DNA from: an uncultured Clostridia bacterium
GTDB lineage: Bacteria > Bacillota > Clostridia > TANB77 > CAG-508
DNA: 59,626 bases
Reading direction: 5' to 3'
Assembly (NCBI GenBank): GCA_948630815.1
Contig: CAPIEU010000010.1
Coordinates: 1-59,626 of the forward strand
Shown: positions 28,954 through 38,254 of the stretch, piece by piece
Layout of the letters: each line of letters begins with the position of its first letter
How positions within the stretch are numbered: position 1 is the stretch's first letter
The notes under the pieces: model-generated
What the model was told of the DNA's origin: nothing
Seen by the model: only the letters and a program-made list of their open reading frames with translations
Databases searched by the model: none
Translations under genes and position numbers: made by a program

Positions 28954-29098
28954 AGTTACTGTTGAGACTTTAATTTATTTCTAACTAGTTCCATGTGGAC
29001 GCAAGAGCTTTTTATTTTTCGAAACCTGTGAGAAAAATAAAAACGCCCTACCTCCAGCAAGATGGAACGGATTTTATAATACATAGAGTGAATGGTAA
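28954..29098. repeat. MITE-like repeat, long form variant A
   Basis: GTTACTGTTGAG and GAATGGTAAC are the inverted ends. The internal module at 28988-29050 (63 bases) carries the arms TTTTTATTTTTC / GAAAAATAAAAA. It is flanked by CTA on both sides and is absent from the copies at 15641 and 21443. Confidence 0.8.
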
Positions 29099-29196
29099 CC
29101 AATTAAAAATAATTATTTATAAAAAATAATTCTATATTCCAATAATTATGATATAATGTTTACATTAGAAAAACAAAACTAAAGGAGAAAGAAAAT

Positions 29197-30936
29197 ATGT
29201 TAGATTTTGTAAAAGATAATAAAATAAAAATTTTAGTAGCTTTTTTAATAATTGTGATAATAATTATTGGAATATGCAAATTTGTAGAAACTAAAAAAAA
29301 TAAGGAATATACTCTTACAGAAGTATCTACATATAATTATTTTGTATTAAATAAAGATTCTAAATATGGTGTTATAGATTTTACAGGTAAAACTATAGTA
29401 GAGCCAATATATGATAGTGTAAATATACCAAATCCAGAAAAACCAGTATTTATATGTAAAGAGGGAGACAAGCTTATAGCATTAAACAACTTAAATGAAA
29501 AAATTTTTACTAAGTATGAAGAAGTAAACAGTATTGGTATAAATGGAATAGTAAGCAATATTCCATATGAAAAAACTGTGTTAAAATATAAAAAAGACGG
29601 AAAATATGGGATAATAAATTTTGAAGGAAAAGAAATAACAAAGCCTATTTATGAAGAAATAAAAGGATTAGAAAACAAAGAAAGCGAGCTTTTAGTAAAG
29701 CATAATGGGAAATATGGTGTAATAAATGTAAAAGGAGCAAAGTTAATAAAACCAGAATATGACAGTATTATAGCAGATGGTTTTTATACAAATAAAAACA
29801 AGTATGGTTTATCTGGATATATTGTAAGTAATAAAACTAGTGATGGATATAAATATGGATATATAAATAATAAACTAAAGAAAATTTTGAATATAGAGTA
29901 TGATACTGTAGAAAGAATACTAGATATTAAAAATGAAGAAGATACATATATAATTGCCTCAAAAAACGGAAAGTATGGAGTTATAAGAAATAATAAAATT
30001 TTAATAGAATATGCGTATCAAAGTATAGAATATAATAATGATAATTCTATTTTGGAGGTAGAGAAAAATGGAAAATATGGAGTTATAAACGATATAGGAG
30101 GAATTATAGTACCAGTAGAATATACTGGGGTAGAAATAAATGGTATTTATATAAAAGCATATAAAGAAAATGAAGATATTATTGTTTACGATATGGAAGG
30201 ACAAGTTATTAAAGATTTTAAATATGATGCTATTTTAAAAACAGATAGCAAAAACTATAAGATAACTGTTAATAAAGATGGAGTTTATGGAATTATAAAC
30301 GAACAAAATGTAGAATTAGTAGAAAATAAATATAACTACATAGAGTATTTATTTAAAGATTATTTTATAGTATCAAATGAACAAGGGAAATTAGGCATAA
30401 TTAACTCAAAAGAAGAAGTATTAGTAGAAATAAAATATGATGTATTACAAAAAATTGATAATACAAATGTAATAGAAGCAAAGATACTAAAAGAAGAAAT
30501 ATCTAATATCTATTCTGCTAATTTAGATTTAGTATATAGTGTAAAAGCTGGAGTTATATATAAAGAGAATGAATATTTGAAAATTTATTCTAAAGAAGAA
30601 AATAAGTATTTAGACTTTAATGGAGAAACATTAGAAGCTAAAGAAGTGTTTAAAAATAATACTTTGTTAGCTAGCAAAAAAGATGGTAAGTGGGGATTTA
30701 TAGATAGAAGTGGAAGTATAGTAATAGAACAAAAATATGATAAAGTTACAGAATTTAATGAATATGGATATGCAGGCATAAAACTTAATAATAAATGGGG
30801 AGTAATAGATTCTAAAGGAAAAGTAGTTAAAGAACCTATTTATGAAAATATTGATACAAATTCAGAGCCAGAATTTTTAGGTGAATTTTATAAAGTATAT
30901 TATGGACATAGTGAGTTTTATTATACTGATAAGTAA
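29197..30936 (+). CDS. WG-repeat (beta-propeller-like) membrane-anchored protein
   Basis: 579 residues: N-terminal membrane helix (about 11-28), then roughly ten WG/KWG-type repeats of the form K-YG-I-N--G--I--P-YD, for example NSKWGVIDSKGKVVKEPIYEN-like units between residues 45 and 560. Such repeats form beta strands in extracytoplasmic binding proteins. No catalytic motif is seen. The ATG follows AAAGGAGAAAG. No in-frame CGG despite two GAC-GGA or AAC-GGA junctions where CGG falls out of phase. Confidence 0.82.
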   Translation: MLDFVKDNKIKILVAFLIIVIIIIGICKFVETKKNKEYTLTEVSTYNYFVLNKDSKYGVIDFTGKTIVEPIYDSVNIPNPEKPVFICKEGDKLIALNNLNEKIFTKYEEVNSIGINGIVSNIPYEKTVLKYKKDGKYGIINFEGKEITKPIYEEIKGLENKESELLVKHNGKYGVINVKGAKLIKPEYDSIIADGFYTNKNKYGLSGYIVSNKTSDGYKYGYINNKLKKILNIEYDTVERILDIKNEEDTYIIASKNGKYGVIRNNKILIEYAYQSIEYNNDNSILEVEKNGKYGVINDIGGIIVPVEYTGVEINGIYIKAYKENEDIIVYDMEGQVIKDFKYDAILKTDSKNYKITVNKDGVYGIINEQNVELVENKYNYIEYLFKDYFIVSNEQGKLGIINSKEEVLVEIKYDVLQKIDNTNVIEAKILKEEISNIYSANLDLVYSVKAGVIYKENEYLKIYSKEENKYLDFNGETLEAKEVFKNNTLLASKKDGKWGFIDRSGSIVIEQKYDKVTEFNEYGYAGIKLNNKWGVIDSKGKVVKEPIYENIDTNSEPEFLGEFYKVYYGHSEFYYTDK

Positions 30937-30967
30937 AGTATAGTTTGAATAAGTATTAGATGTCTAC

Positions 30968-31032
30968 AAAGCCTCACGGAAAAGTCCCTTTAACAAGGGG
31001 GCTAGCAAGCGTAGCTTGACTAAGGGTTCTTA
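30968..31032. repeat. GC-richer intergenic fragment, probable dispersed repeat
   Basis: Contains CCTCACGGAAAAGTCCCTTT, the hairpin CCCTTTAACAAGGGGG and the palindrome AAGCGTAGCTT. Composition differs sharply from both sides. Only one copy is seen in this window. Confidence 0.4.
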
Positions 31033-31086
31033 AAAGTAATAAAATGTTAAGATTTTTTATGCAAAAAATGGAAAGGAAAATTAAAG

Positions 31087-32334
31087 ATGTACAAAGAATA
31101 TGGAATAAATGAAAAATTATTAGAACTTGCAGAAGAAACTGAAAACGAAATAAAAGAACAATTTAAAAGTATTGATAAAGTATGCGAATACAATAGTTTA
31201 AAAGTATTAAGAGCATTTAATGAATATAATATTTCTGATATGCACTTTGGTTCAACAACAGGGTATGGCTATGGAGATATTGGAAGAGATACAATTGAAA
31301 AAGTTTTTGCAAAAGTGTTAGGAGCAGAAGATGCTTTAGTACGTAGTCAGTTTATATCTGGAACACATGCACTAACAGTTGCACTATTTGCATTTTTACG
31401 TCCAGGTGATATATTTCTTAGTATTGCAGGTAAACCATATGATACTTTAGATTCTGTAATTGGAATAGAAGAAAACCAAAGTTCATTAAAAGCATTTGGA
31501 ATAAAATATGAACAAATAGATTTGGTAGATAATAAATTTGATAAAAATGCTATTATAGATAGAGTTAAAATTGGCAATGTAAAACTAATTGAAATACAAC
31601 GTTCAAGAGGATATTCATTAAGAAATAGTATTAGAATAGAACAAGTAGAAGAAATAATAAAAGAAATAAGAAAAGTAAATAAAGAAGTTATAATTATGAT
31701 AGATAACTGTTACTGTGAATTTGTAGGAATAAAAGAACCTTTAGAAGTTGGAGCAGATGTTATAGTTGGTTCATTAATTAAAAATTTAGGAGGAGGAATT
31801 GCACCAAATGGAGCATATATTGCAGGAAGAAAAGATTTAATAGAACTTGCAGCTGAACGTTTGACATCTCCAGGACTTGGCAAAGAAGTAGGACCAACTT
31901 TAGGAATAAATAAACAAATATTACAAGGACTATTTTTTGCACCAAGCGTAGTAGCAAGTAGTTTAAAAACAGCGGTATTTGCTAGTAGAATCTTAGAAAA
32001 ATTAGGATATAATCCATTACCAAAATATAATGAGAAAAGAGCAGATATTGTTCAAACTATTTGCTTTGGTGGAAAAGAAGCATTAATTAAGTATTGTCAA
32101 GGGATTCAAATGGGTTCACCAATAGATTCAAATTCTATACCAGAGCCATGGGATATGCCAGGTTATACTGACCAAGTAATAATGGCAGCAGGAGCATTTA
32201 CACAAGGTTCTTCAATAGAATTATCATGTGATGCACCAATACGTCCACCATATGTAGCATTTATGCAAGGCGGACTTACCTACGAATATGGAAAATTAGG
32301 AGTATTAAAGGCAATTAGTAATATGGAGAAATAA
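31087..32334 (+). CDS. Methionine gamma-lyase family protein (YnbB/aluminium-resistance type PLP enzyme)
   Basis: 415 residues, fold type I PLP enzyme. The landmarks are YNISDMHFGSTTGYGYGDIGRD near the start, ALVRSQFISGTHAL, and the likely PLP lysine in DVIVGSLIKNLGGGIAP. This subfamily is annotated variously as aluminium-resistance protein or Cys/Met lyase; its substrate is unproven. The ATG follows GGAAAGGAAAATTAAAG. The gene leads a run of co-directional genes to 35073. Confidence 0.88.
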   Translation: MYKEYGINEKLLELAEETENEIKEQFKSIDKVCEYNSLKVLRAFNEYNISDMHFGSTTGYGYGDIGRDTIEKVFAKVLGAEDALVRSQFISGTHALTVALFAFLRPGDIFLSIAGKPYDTLDSVIGIEENQSSLKAFGIKYEQIDLVDNKFDKNAIIDRVKIGNVKLIEIQRSRGYSLRNSIRIEQVEEIIKEIRKVNKEVIIMIDNCYCEFVGIKEPLEVGADVIVGSLIKNLGGGIAPNGAYIAGRKDLIELAAERLTSPGLGKEVGPTLGINKQILQGLFFAPSVVASSLKTAVFASRILEKLGYNPLPKYNEKRADIVQTICFGGKEALIKYCQGIQMGSPIDSNSIPEPWDMPGYTDQVIMAAGAFTQGSSIELSCDAPIRPPYVAFMQGGLTYEYGKLGVLKAISNMEK

Positions 32335-32391
32335 GGTTAAAAAATTTAGTTCTTTTCTAACTGATTTGTTCATGGAAGAAGGAAAATATGA

Positions 32392-33138
32392 ATGAAGAGT
32401 AATAAAAAACCTATTCTTTTGCAAGGTGCAATGGAAGTAGAAATAAACTATTTTAAAGAAATTATAGAAGATTTAGAAGAAGTTACAATTTATGGATATG
32501 AATTTTTAAAAGGAAATTTTGAAGGATATCCTATCATAATTTCTAAAACTAAAGTTGGGTTAATAGAGACAAGTATAGCTACATTTATTGGTATTACAAA
32601 CTTTAATCCTATTATAGTTATAAATCAAGGAACAGCGGGGGCTTGTAATAAGACACAGGATATAGGTGATATTGTTATAGGAAATAAATGTATAAATATA
32701 AATTCATTTATAACTAAACATAAGGAAGAAAAACAAGGTTTGGAACCATTAAAATGGGAGCTTCTTACATTTAAAGAAAGAAAAGATGAACTTATAGAAT
32801 ATTTATCAAATCAAAATCTAAATAATATTGTACAAAAATGTAAAGAAAAATATACAAATGGAAAAATTGTATCAGGAACTATTGGAAGTGGAGACGTTTG
32901 GGATAAAGAAGTAGACAGAATAAAATGGTTTAATAAAAAGTACAATGTTTTATGTGAGGATATGGAAACCATAAGTGCATATACAGTATGTGATAAATTA
33001 AATATACCAGTAATTGGAATAAGAGTAATTTCAAATAATGAAATTACAAAAGAAAGTTTTGATAGCAGTGTAACTTTAGAATTACAAAAATTTATCTTAG
33101 AAATATGCAAAAAATTAATTAAAGAAGTAAAGGAATAG
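32392..33138 (+). CDS. 5'-methylthioadenosine/S-adenosylhomocysteine nucleosidase-like protein
   Basis: 248 residues of nucleoside phosphorylase fold: KPILLQGAMEVEINYF at the start, IIVINQGTAGAC (about 75-86), and the purine/ribose-binding ED-ME-ISAYTVC near residue 192 followed by VIGIRVISNN. This matches the MTAN group, which releases adenine from MTA/SAH. A catalytic acidic residue is plausible at the C-terminal end but the classic SD motif is altered (RVISNNE), so substrate is not certain. Four bases separate it from the next gene. Confidence 0.78.
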   Translation: MKSNKKPILLQGAMEVEINYFKEIIEDLEEVTIYGYEFLKGNFEGYPIIISKTKVGLIETSIATFIGITNFNPIIVINQGTAGACNKTQDIGDIVIGNKCININSFITKHKEEKQGLEPLKWELLTFKERKDELIEYLSNQNLNNIVQKCKEKYTNGKIVSGTIGSGDVWDKEVDRIKWFNKKYNVLCEDMETISAYTVCDKLNIPVIGIRVISNNEITKESFDSSVTLELQKFILEICKKLIKEVKE

Positions 33139-33142
33139 CAAA

Positions 33143-34399
33143 ATGAATGTTATTATAATAGGTGGAGGACCAGCTGGAATGTTAGCAGGCATTAGTGCTG
33201 CTAAAAACATAAATAGTGTCACTATTTTAGAAAAAATGAATATGTGTGGTAAAAAACTACTTATTACAGGAAAAGGAAGATGTAATATTACAAGTAGTAT
33301 AGAAATTAGTGAATTTATTAAAAACATTCCAGGTAATGGAAGGTTTCTTTATAGTGCTTTTAACAATTTTACAAATGAAGATATTATAAAAATTCTAAAG
33401 AAACATGGGGTACAAGTTAAAAATGAAAGAGGAAATAGAATGTTTCCTCTAAGTGATAGATCAAAAAATGTATTAGATGCTTTACTTAAAGAATTAGAAG
33501 AATTAAAAGTTAGAATAAAAACTAATGCAGAAGTAACAAAAATTTTGACTGTTGAAAATAGAGTTGTAGGTGTTAAATATAAAGAAAATGGACAAGAAAA
33601 AGAGTTGTTAGCAGACAAAGTAATACTTGCAACAGGGGGGAAAAGCTATCCATCAACTGGTTCTACTGGTGATGGATATAAAATGGCAATGAAACTAGGA
33701 CATACCATAACAAAAATTAAGCCATCACTTGTACCACTTGTAGCAAAAGAAAAAGAATTGTGTGCTAGTATGCAAGGTCTAAGTTTAAGGAATGTTCAAA
33801 TAAAATTTATAAATACAGAGAACAAAAAAGTAATTTATGAAGATTTTGGAGAGATGTTGTTTACGCACGAGGGTGTATCTGGACCAACAATATTAAGTGC
33901 ATCAGCACATATTTTAAGAGAAAAAAACATAGAAAGTTTATTAAAGGAAGATAAAATTATTTTATCAATTGACTTAAAACCTGCATTAAGTGAGGAAAAG
34001 CTAAATGCAAGAGTTTTAAAGGACTTTGAAGAATTTAAAAACAAACAATTTAAAAATAGCTTAGAAAATTTATTGCCTAAAAAAATGATTGAGCCAATTA
34101 TAAAATTATCAAAAATAAATCCAGATAAAAAGATAAATGAAATTAATAAAAAAGAACGAATAGAGTTAGTTCATTTGCTTAAAAATTTGATTATAACAAT
34201 AAAAGATTTTAGAGATATAGATGAAGCAATAATTACCTCAGGTGGAATTAATATAAAAGAAATTAATTCCTCTACTATGGAATCTAAAATTGTAAAAGGA
34301 CTTTACTTTGCAGGAGAAATAATTGATGTAGATGCATATACAGGAGGATTTAATTTACAAATTGCATATTCAACAGGATATACAGCAGGAATGAATTAA
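33143..34399 (+). CDS. HI0933-family FAD-dependent oxidoreductase
   Basis: 418 residues. The FAD-binding beta-alpha-beta motif IIIGGGPAGMLAGISAA is at residues 3-19, followed by GKKLLITGKGRCNIT, LATGGKSYPSTGSTGDGY and the C-terminal FAGEIIDVDAYTGGFNLQIAYSTG, all signatures of the YhiN/HI0933 group. Physiological substrate is unknown for the family. Co-transcribed with the nucleosidase-like gene. Confidence 0.93.
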   Translation: MNVIIIGGGPAGMLAGISAAKNINSVTILEKMNMCGKKLLITGKGRCNITSSIEISEFIKNIPGNGRFLYSAFNNFTNEDIIKILKKHGVQVKNERGNRMFPLSDRSKNVLDALLKELEELKVRIKTNAEVTKILTVENRVVGVKYKENGQEKELLADKVILATGGKSYPSTGSTGDGYKMAMKLGHTITKIKPSLVPLVAKEKELCASMQGLSLRNVQIKFINTENKKVIYEDFGEMLFTHEGVSGPTILSASAHILREKNIESLLKEDKIILSIDLKPALSEEKLNARVLKDFEEFKNKQFKNSLENLLPKKMIEPIIKLSKINPDKKINEINKKERIELVHLLKNLIITIKDFRDIDEAIITSGGINIKEINSSTMESKIVKGLYFAGEIIDVDAYTGGFNLQIAYSTGYTAGMN

Positions 34400-34416
34400 T
34401 ATGAAAGGAAAATGTT

Positions 34417-35073
34417 ATGTTTTATACTATAAAAGAAAATGTGTTTGCTCAAATTGTAGAGAAAAAATCCAAATTTATAGCAAATATTTTTTATATAGAA
34501 ACTGAGGAAGAAGCGGAAGACATAATAAAACAAATGAAAAAAAAGTATTATGATGCAAGACATAATTGTTATGGTTATATTGTACTAGATGAAAAACAAA
34601 GATTAATAGAAAAAAGTAGTGATGATGGAGAACCATCAGGAACCGCAGGGGCTCCAATACTTACAATTTTAAAAGGAAATAATTTGTGTAATGTATTGGT
34701 AATTGTAACAAGATATTTTGGAGGTATACTTTTAGGTACAGGAGGGCTTGTAAGAGCATATACAAGGGCAAGTGAAAGTGCATTAGAATTAACTGAATTC
34801 TTAACAATGGATATAGGAGTAGAAGCAAAAGTTATATTGTCGTATGATAATGTAGAAAATTTTAGATATTATGCAAGAAAAAATAATATAAATATAATAA
34901 ATGAAGAATATTCAAACAATGTAGAATTTTTAATAGAAATTTCAAATGAAATGTTAGAGAAGACTTTAAAAGATATAGATAATTTCTCTATAAAAATGAC
35001 AAAAATTGATATTTTAAAAGAAAAAACAATAAAAAGAAACACTACAGTATTAGGAGATACAAGGAAAATTTGA
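34417..35073 (+). CDS. YigZ/IMPACT family protein
   Basis: 218 residues. N-terminal UPF0029 domain with SKFIANIFYIETEEEAEDII, the hallmark DARHNCYGYIV and DDGEPSGTAGAPIL, then a C-terminal DUF1949 domain. Related proteins bind the ribosome or nucleic acid; the precise role in bacteria is unclear. It uses TGA as stop (35071-35073), showing that TGA is a functional stop codon here. Seventeen bases after the upstream gene. Confidence 0.92.
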   Translation: MFYTIKENVFAQIVEKKSKFIANIFYIETEEEAEDIIKQMKKKYYDARHNCYGYIVLDEKQRLIEKSSDDGEPSGTAGAPILTILKGNNLCNVLVIVTRYFGGILLGTGGLVRAYTRASESALELTEFLTMDIGVEAKVILSYDNVENFRYYARKNNINIINEEYSNNVEFLIEISNEMLEKTLKDIDNFSIKMTKIDILKEKTIKRNTTVLGDTRKI

Positions 35074-35092
35074 AAAAATTTCCAGAAAACTA

Positions 35093-35121
35093 TTGCATTT
35101 AATTTTAAAACATAATATAAT
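35093..35121 (+). promoter_or_regulatory. Candidate spo0A promoter
   Basis: TTGCAT, 17 bases, TATAAT, about 50 bases before the spo0A start. Confidence 0.7.
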
Positions 35122-35173
35122 CGCAAATATAAAATTTTTACAAATAATTTTAAAAACTTAGGAGGAAATTAAA

Positions 35174-35995
35174 GTGAAAGACAAGATTACAGTACTAATA
35201 GCAGATGATAATGGTGAATTTGCTAATAATTTGGCAGGATATGTTGAACAAGAAGACGATATGGAAGTTATAGGTATAGCAAGAGATGGTAATGAGGCGT
35301 TTGAAATGTTATTAAATACACAACCTGATATTGCATTATTAGATGTTATAATGCCACATTTAGATGGAATAGGAGTGTTAGAAAAAATAGCAAGTACAGA
35401 TTTAAGAAAACCACCACTATGTATTATGCTATCAGCAGTAGGACAAGACAAAATAACACAAAGAGCTTTAGATTTAGGAGCAGAATATTATGTTGTAAAA
35501 CCTTTCGACATAAAACTATTATTAAAAAGAATAAAAGATTTAAAAAATTATCAACCATCACAATTTAGGAATATGTCAATAATGTCAAGAGAAATTAAAG
35601 CACCATATATAGAAATACCAGAAGAGGGTAAAAAGAACCAAGAAAATTTAGAAGCGTTAGTAACAAATGTAATTCACGAAGTAGGAGTTCCAGCACATAT
35701 AAAGGGATATCAATATTTAAGAGAAGCAATAATGTTAGTTGTAAATGATATAGATGTAATAAATCAAATAACAAAACAATTATACCCAGAAATAGCAGAA
35801 AAATATGAAACTACACCATCAAGAGTAGAAAGAGCGATACGTCATGCAATAGAAGTTGCATGGGGAAGAGGACAACAAGAGGCTGTTGAAAACATATTTG
35901 GATATACTGTATCTGCAGCAAAAGGAAAGCCAACTAATTCAGAGTTTATTGCAATGATAGCAGATAAATTAAGATTAGAATTAAAAAGTGCGTAA
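35174..35995 (+). CDS. spo0A: Sporulation master regulator Spo0A
   Basis: GTG start after TTAGGAGGAAAT. 273 residues: receiver domain (about 1-125) with acidic pocket LIADDNGEF, phospho-Asp in IALLDVIMPHLDG and Lys in VVKPF. The C-terminal Spo0A DNA-binding domain (about 160-270) has ITKQLYPEIAEKY and PSRVERAIRHAIEVAWGRGQ. It binds 0A boxes to start endospore development. Usual neighbours spoIVB and recN are absent. Confidence 0.97.
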   Translation: MKDKITVLIADDNGEFANNLAGYVEQEDDMEVIGIARDGNEAFEMLLNTQPDIALLDVIMPHLDGIGVLEKIASTDLRKPPLCIMLSAVGQDKITQRALDLGAEYYVVKPFDIKLLLKRIKDLKNYQPSQFRNMSIMSREIKAPYIEIPEEGKKNQENLEALVTNVIHEVGVPAHIKGYQYLREAIMLVVNDIDVINQITKQLYPEIAEKYETTPSRVERAIRHAIEVAWGRGQQEAVENIFGYTVSAAKGKPTNSEFIAMIADKLRLELKSA

Positions 35996-36004
35996 AAATT
36001 TATC

Positions 36005-36042
36005 TAAAAAACCAGAGTTTATAAAAGAACTCTGGTTTTTTA
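36005..36042 (+). terminator. spo0A terminator
   Basis: AAAAAACCAGAGTT / AACTCTGGTTTTTT perfect stem with T run. Confidence 0.9.
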
Positions 36043-36118
36043 GAAATATTAATAGAAATAAATAGAAATATATGATAAAATAGTGTTGAAAAATAAACGA
36101 AAAAAATGAGGAACGAAT

Positions 36119-36778
36119 ATGCGAATTAGAAAAAGAAGTTGGACCCAAAAAGAATTAGAAGAAGCAAAATTTTATATAGATAATCCAGAAGAAAACAAAG
36201 GAAAGTGGAAAAGTGTTTTTAAAAAGGAAAGACCATTACATTTAGAACTTGGATGTGGAAAAGGACAGTTTATAGCAAATCTTGCATATAAAAATCCAAA
36301 TATTAGTTTTATTGGTGTGGATTTAATAGATACAATGTTAGGTCTTGCCAAGAGAAATGTTGAAGAGGTATATCATAGTAATAATAGAGAAATAGATAAT
36401 GTGATTTTAACAAGATGTAATATTGAACAAATTTTAACTATGATGGATGAAAAAGATAAAGTAGAACGTATTTATATTAATTTTTGTAATCCATGGCCAA
36501 GAGGAAAACACCATAAAAAAAGATTAACACATCCAAAGCAATTAGAGTTATATAAAACTTTCTTAATAGGTGGAGGAGAAATTAGATTTAAAACAGATGA
36601 TGATAATTTATTTTTAGATAGTTTGAATTATTTTGAAAATGCAGGATTTAAAGTAATATGGAAAACATACGATTTGCATAATGAAAATGTAGAGGATAAT
36701 ATTGAGACAGAACATGAAAAGATGTTTAGTGAGCAAGGAATAAAAATAAAAGCTTTAATTGCTAAATATAGTATATAG
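36119..36778 (+). CDS. trmB: tRNA (guanine-N7-)-methyltransferase
   Basis: 219 residues. The SAM-binding motif LHLELGCGKGQFI (about 41-53), VDLIDTML, and the TrmB signature FCNPWPRGKHHKKRLTHPKQL (about 123-143). Methylates G46 of tRNAs. The ATG follows GAGGAACGAAT. Confidence 0.95.
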   Translation: MRIRKRSWTQKELEEAKFYIDNPEENKGKWKSVFKKERPLHLELGCGKGQFIANLAYKNPNISFIGVDLIDTMLGLAKRNVEEVYHSNNREIDNVILTRCNIEQILTMMDEKDKVERIYINFCNPWPRGKHHKKRLTHPKQLELYKTFLIGGGEIRFKTDDDNLFLDSLNYFENAGFKVIWKTYDLHNENVEDNIETEHEKMFSEQGIKIKALIAKYSI

Positions 36779-36790
36779 TAAGATAGTAAT

Positions 36791-36955
36791 ACTAAAATGA
36801 TGTATGTTTATATATTAATATTTAAAACCCTTGGTGTCGCAACCTACAAATTATAACATTTTATATGTAGGTTGCTCCAAATCGCCCTACGCTTCGCTCC
36901 GGTTGGTCGCTTACGCGGGTTTTATATTAATATATAAACATACATCATTTTAGAT
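36791..36955. repeat. Long palindromic element
   Basis: Arms of about 37 bases (36793-36830 and 36917-36954) are inverted copies with one 2-base insertion. The loop holds a second perfect hairpin GCAACCTACA / TGTAGGTTGC and a GC-rich segment CGCCCTACGCTTCGCTCCGG. It occupies most of the trmB-vanY-like gap (36779-37078). No ORF is supported. Confidence 0.8.
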
Positions 36956-37078
36956 CTTAATATTTATATACTAATATTAAGAAGTCCTTAAATATTTGGT
37001 AATTACAAAAAACACATTGACTTTAATTATAAAAAACAATAAAATATAAATGAATAAAGACGAAAGAAGAGATGTCTT

Positions 37079-37876
37079 ATGTTAGTTGTAAAAAATAAAA
37101 AGAAACTTATAAGAGGAATATTTATTATAAGTATTGCTTTATTGCTATTCATTGGAATATTATGGGGGCTTATATCTGTTGTAAAAGCATTATTTACAAA
37201 AAAGGTAGATAATCAAGAAGATATTCAAAAACAAATATCAAATATAGTAGATGAAAAACAGACAAACCAGGTTACGCAAGTATCTGCTATTCCAGAAAAT
37301 AGTGCATTAAATGAATGGAATCTAAAATTAGTAAATAACGATAATTCAGTAGATAAAACTTATGTGCCAGAACTAGAAGAATATGCAGATGGAATTATGT
37401 TTGATAAAAGAGCTATAGAATATTTAAGAGATATGGTAAATGCAATGCATAAGGAAAAAATTACAGGGATTTGGGTTCAATCAGCATATAGAAGCTATGA
37501 AAAACAAGAAGAATTATTTAATAGAAAAGTAAATGAATATAAAAGTCAAGGAAAAGGACAAGCTGAAGCAGAGAGGCTTGCACAAATGGTAGTACAAAGA
37601 CCAGAAATGAGTGAGCATAATCTTGCACTTGCAGCAGATTTTAATACAGTAACAAATGACTTTGAAAATACAAAAGCCTTTACGTGGTTACAAAAAAATG
37701 CTTGTGAGTATGGATTTATTTTACGTTATCCAAAGGACAAGCAGGATATAACAAAAATTACATACGAATCTTGGCATTGGAGATATGTAGGCGAGACTCA
37801 TGCAAAATTAATGAAAGAAAAAGGATATTGTTTAGAAGAATATATTGATTATCTAAAAGGAGCAGAAGAAATATAA
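37079..37876 (+). CDS. VanY-like D-alanyl-D-alanine carboxypeptidase (peptidase M15)
   Basis: 265 residues: one N-terminal membrane helix (about 11-35), linker, then an M15 domain with IWVQSAYRSYEKQEELF, the zinc site SEHNLALAADF (His and Asp) and WHWRYVG (third ligand). In most members the first site reads SxHxxGxAxD; here Gly is Ala. Trims D-Ala from peptidoglycan stem peptides outside the membrane. The ATG follows GAAAGAAGAGATGTCTT. Confidence 0.88.
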   Translation: MLVVKNKKKLIRGIFIISIALLLFIGILWGLISVVKALFTKKVDNQEDIQKQISNIVDEKQTNQVTQVSAIPENSALNEWNLKLVNNDNSVDKTYVPELEEYADGIMFDKRAIEYLRDMVNAMHKEKITGIWVQSAYRSYEKQEELFNRKVNEYKSQGKGQAEAERLAQMVVQRPEMSEHNLALAADFNTVTNDFENTKAFTWLQKNACEYGFILRYPKDKQDITKITYESWHWRYVGETHAKLMKEKGYCLEEYIDYLKGAEEI

Positions 37877-37945
37877 AGGTATTATATAAAGGTTTTAAAA
37901 TTAAAAGAAATGTGTTATACTATTGTGTATGAGGTGGAGCAGGAT

Positions 37946-38254
37946 ATGAGTGAAAAAGTTTATAATATAGAAGAAATTAAATCAATATTAACAAAAATAT
38001 TGGAAAATATGCCTGTTTATAATGTAATATTATTTGGCTCTTATGCAAAAAATTCAGCTAATGGGAATAGTGACTTAGATTTAGTGATTGATTCAAAAGA
38101 AAACTTAATGGGATTTAAGTTATATAGTTTAATAACTAAAATAGAAAAAGCATTTAATAAACAAGTTGATGCTTTTGAAAAGGCAGAAATTATAGAGAAT
38201 TCAAAAATAGACAAAGAAATAAAAAAAACAGGAGTAATTGTATATGAAAAATAA
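37946..38254 (+). CDS. MNT-type nucleotidyltransferase, antitoxin of a HEPN-MNT pair
   Basis: ATG 37946 is chosen because GAGGTGGAGCAGG lies just before it; an upstream in-frame ATG lacks a site. 102 residues with the minimal nucleotidyltransferase motif LFGSYAKNSANGNSDLDLVI (GS...DxD). In characterised HEPN-MNT systems this enzyme AMPylates and silences the HEPN RNase. It overlaps the HEPN reading frame by 11 bases. Confidence 0.85.
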   Translation: MSEKVYNIEEIKSILTKILENMPVYNVILFGSYAKNSANGNSDLDLVIDSKENLMGFKLYSLITKIEKAFNKQVDAFEKAEIIENSKIDKEIKKTGVIVYEK

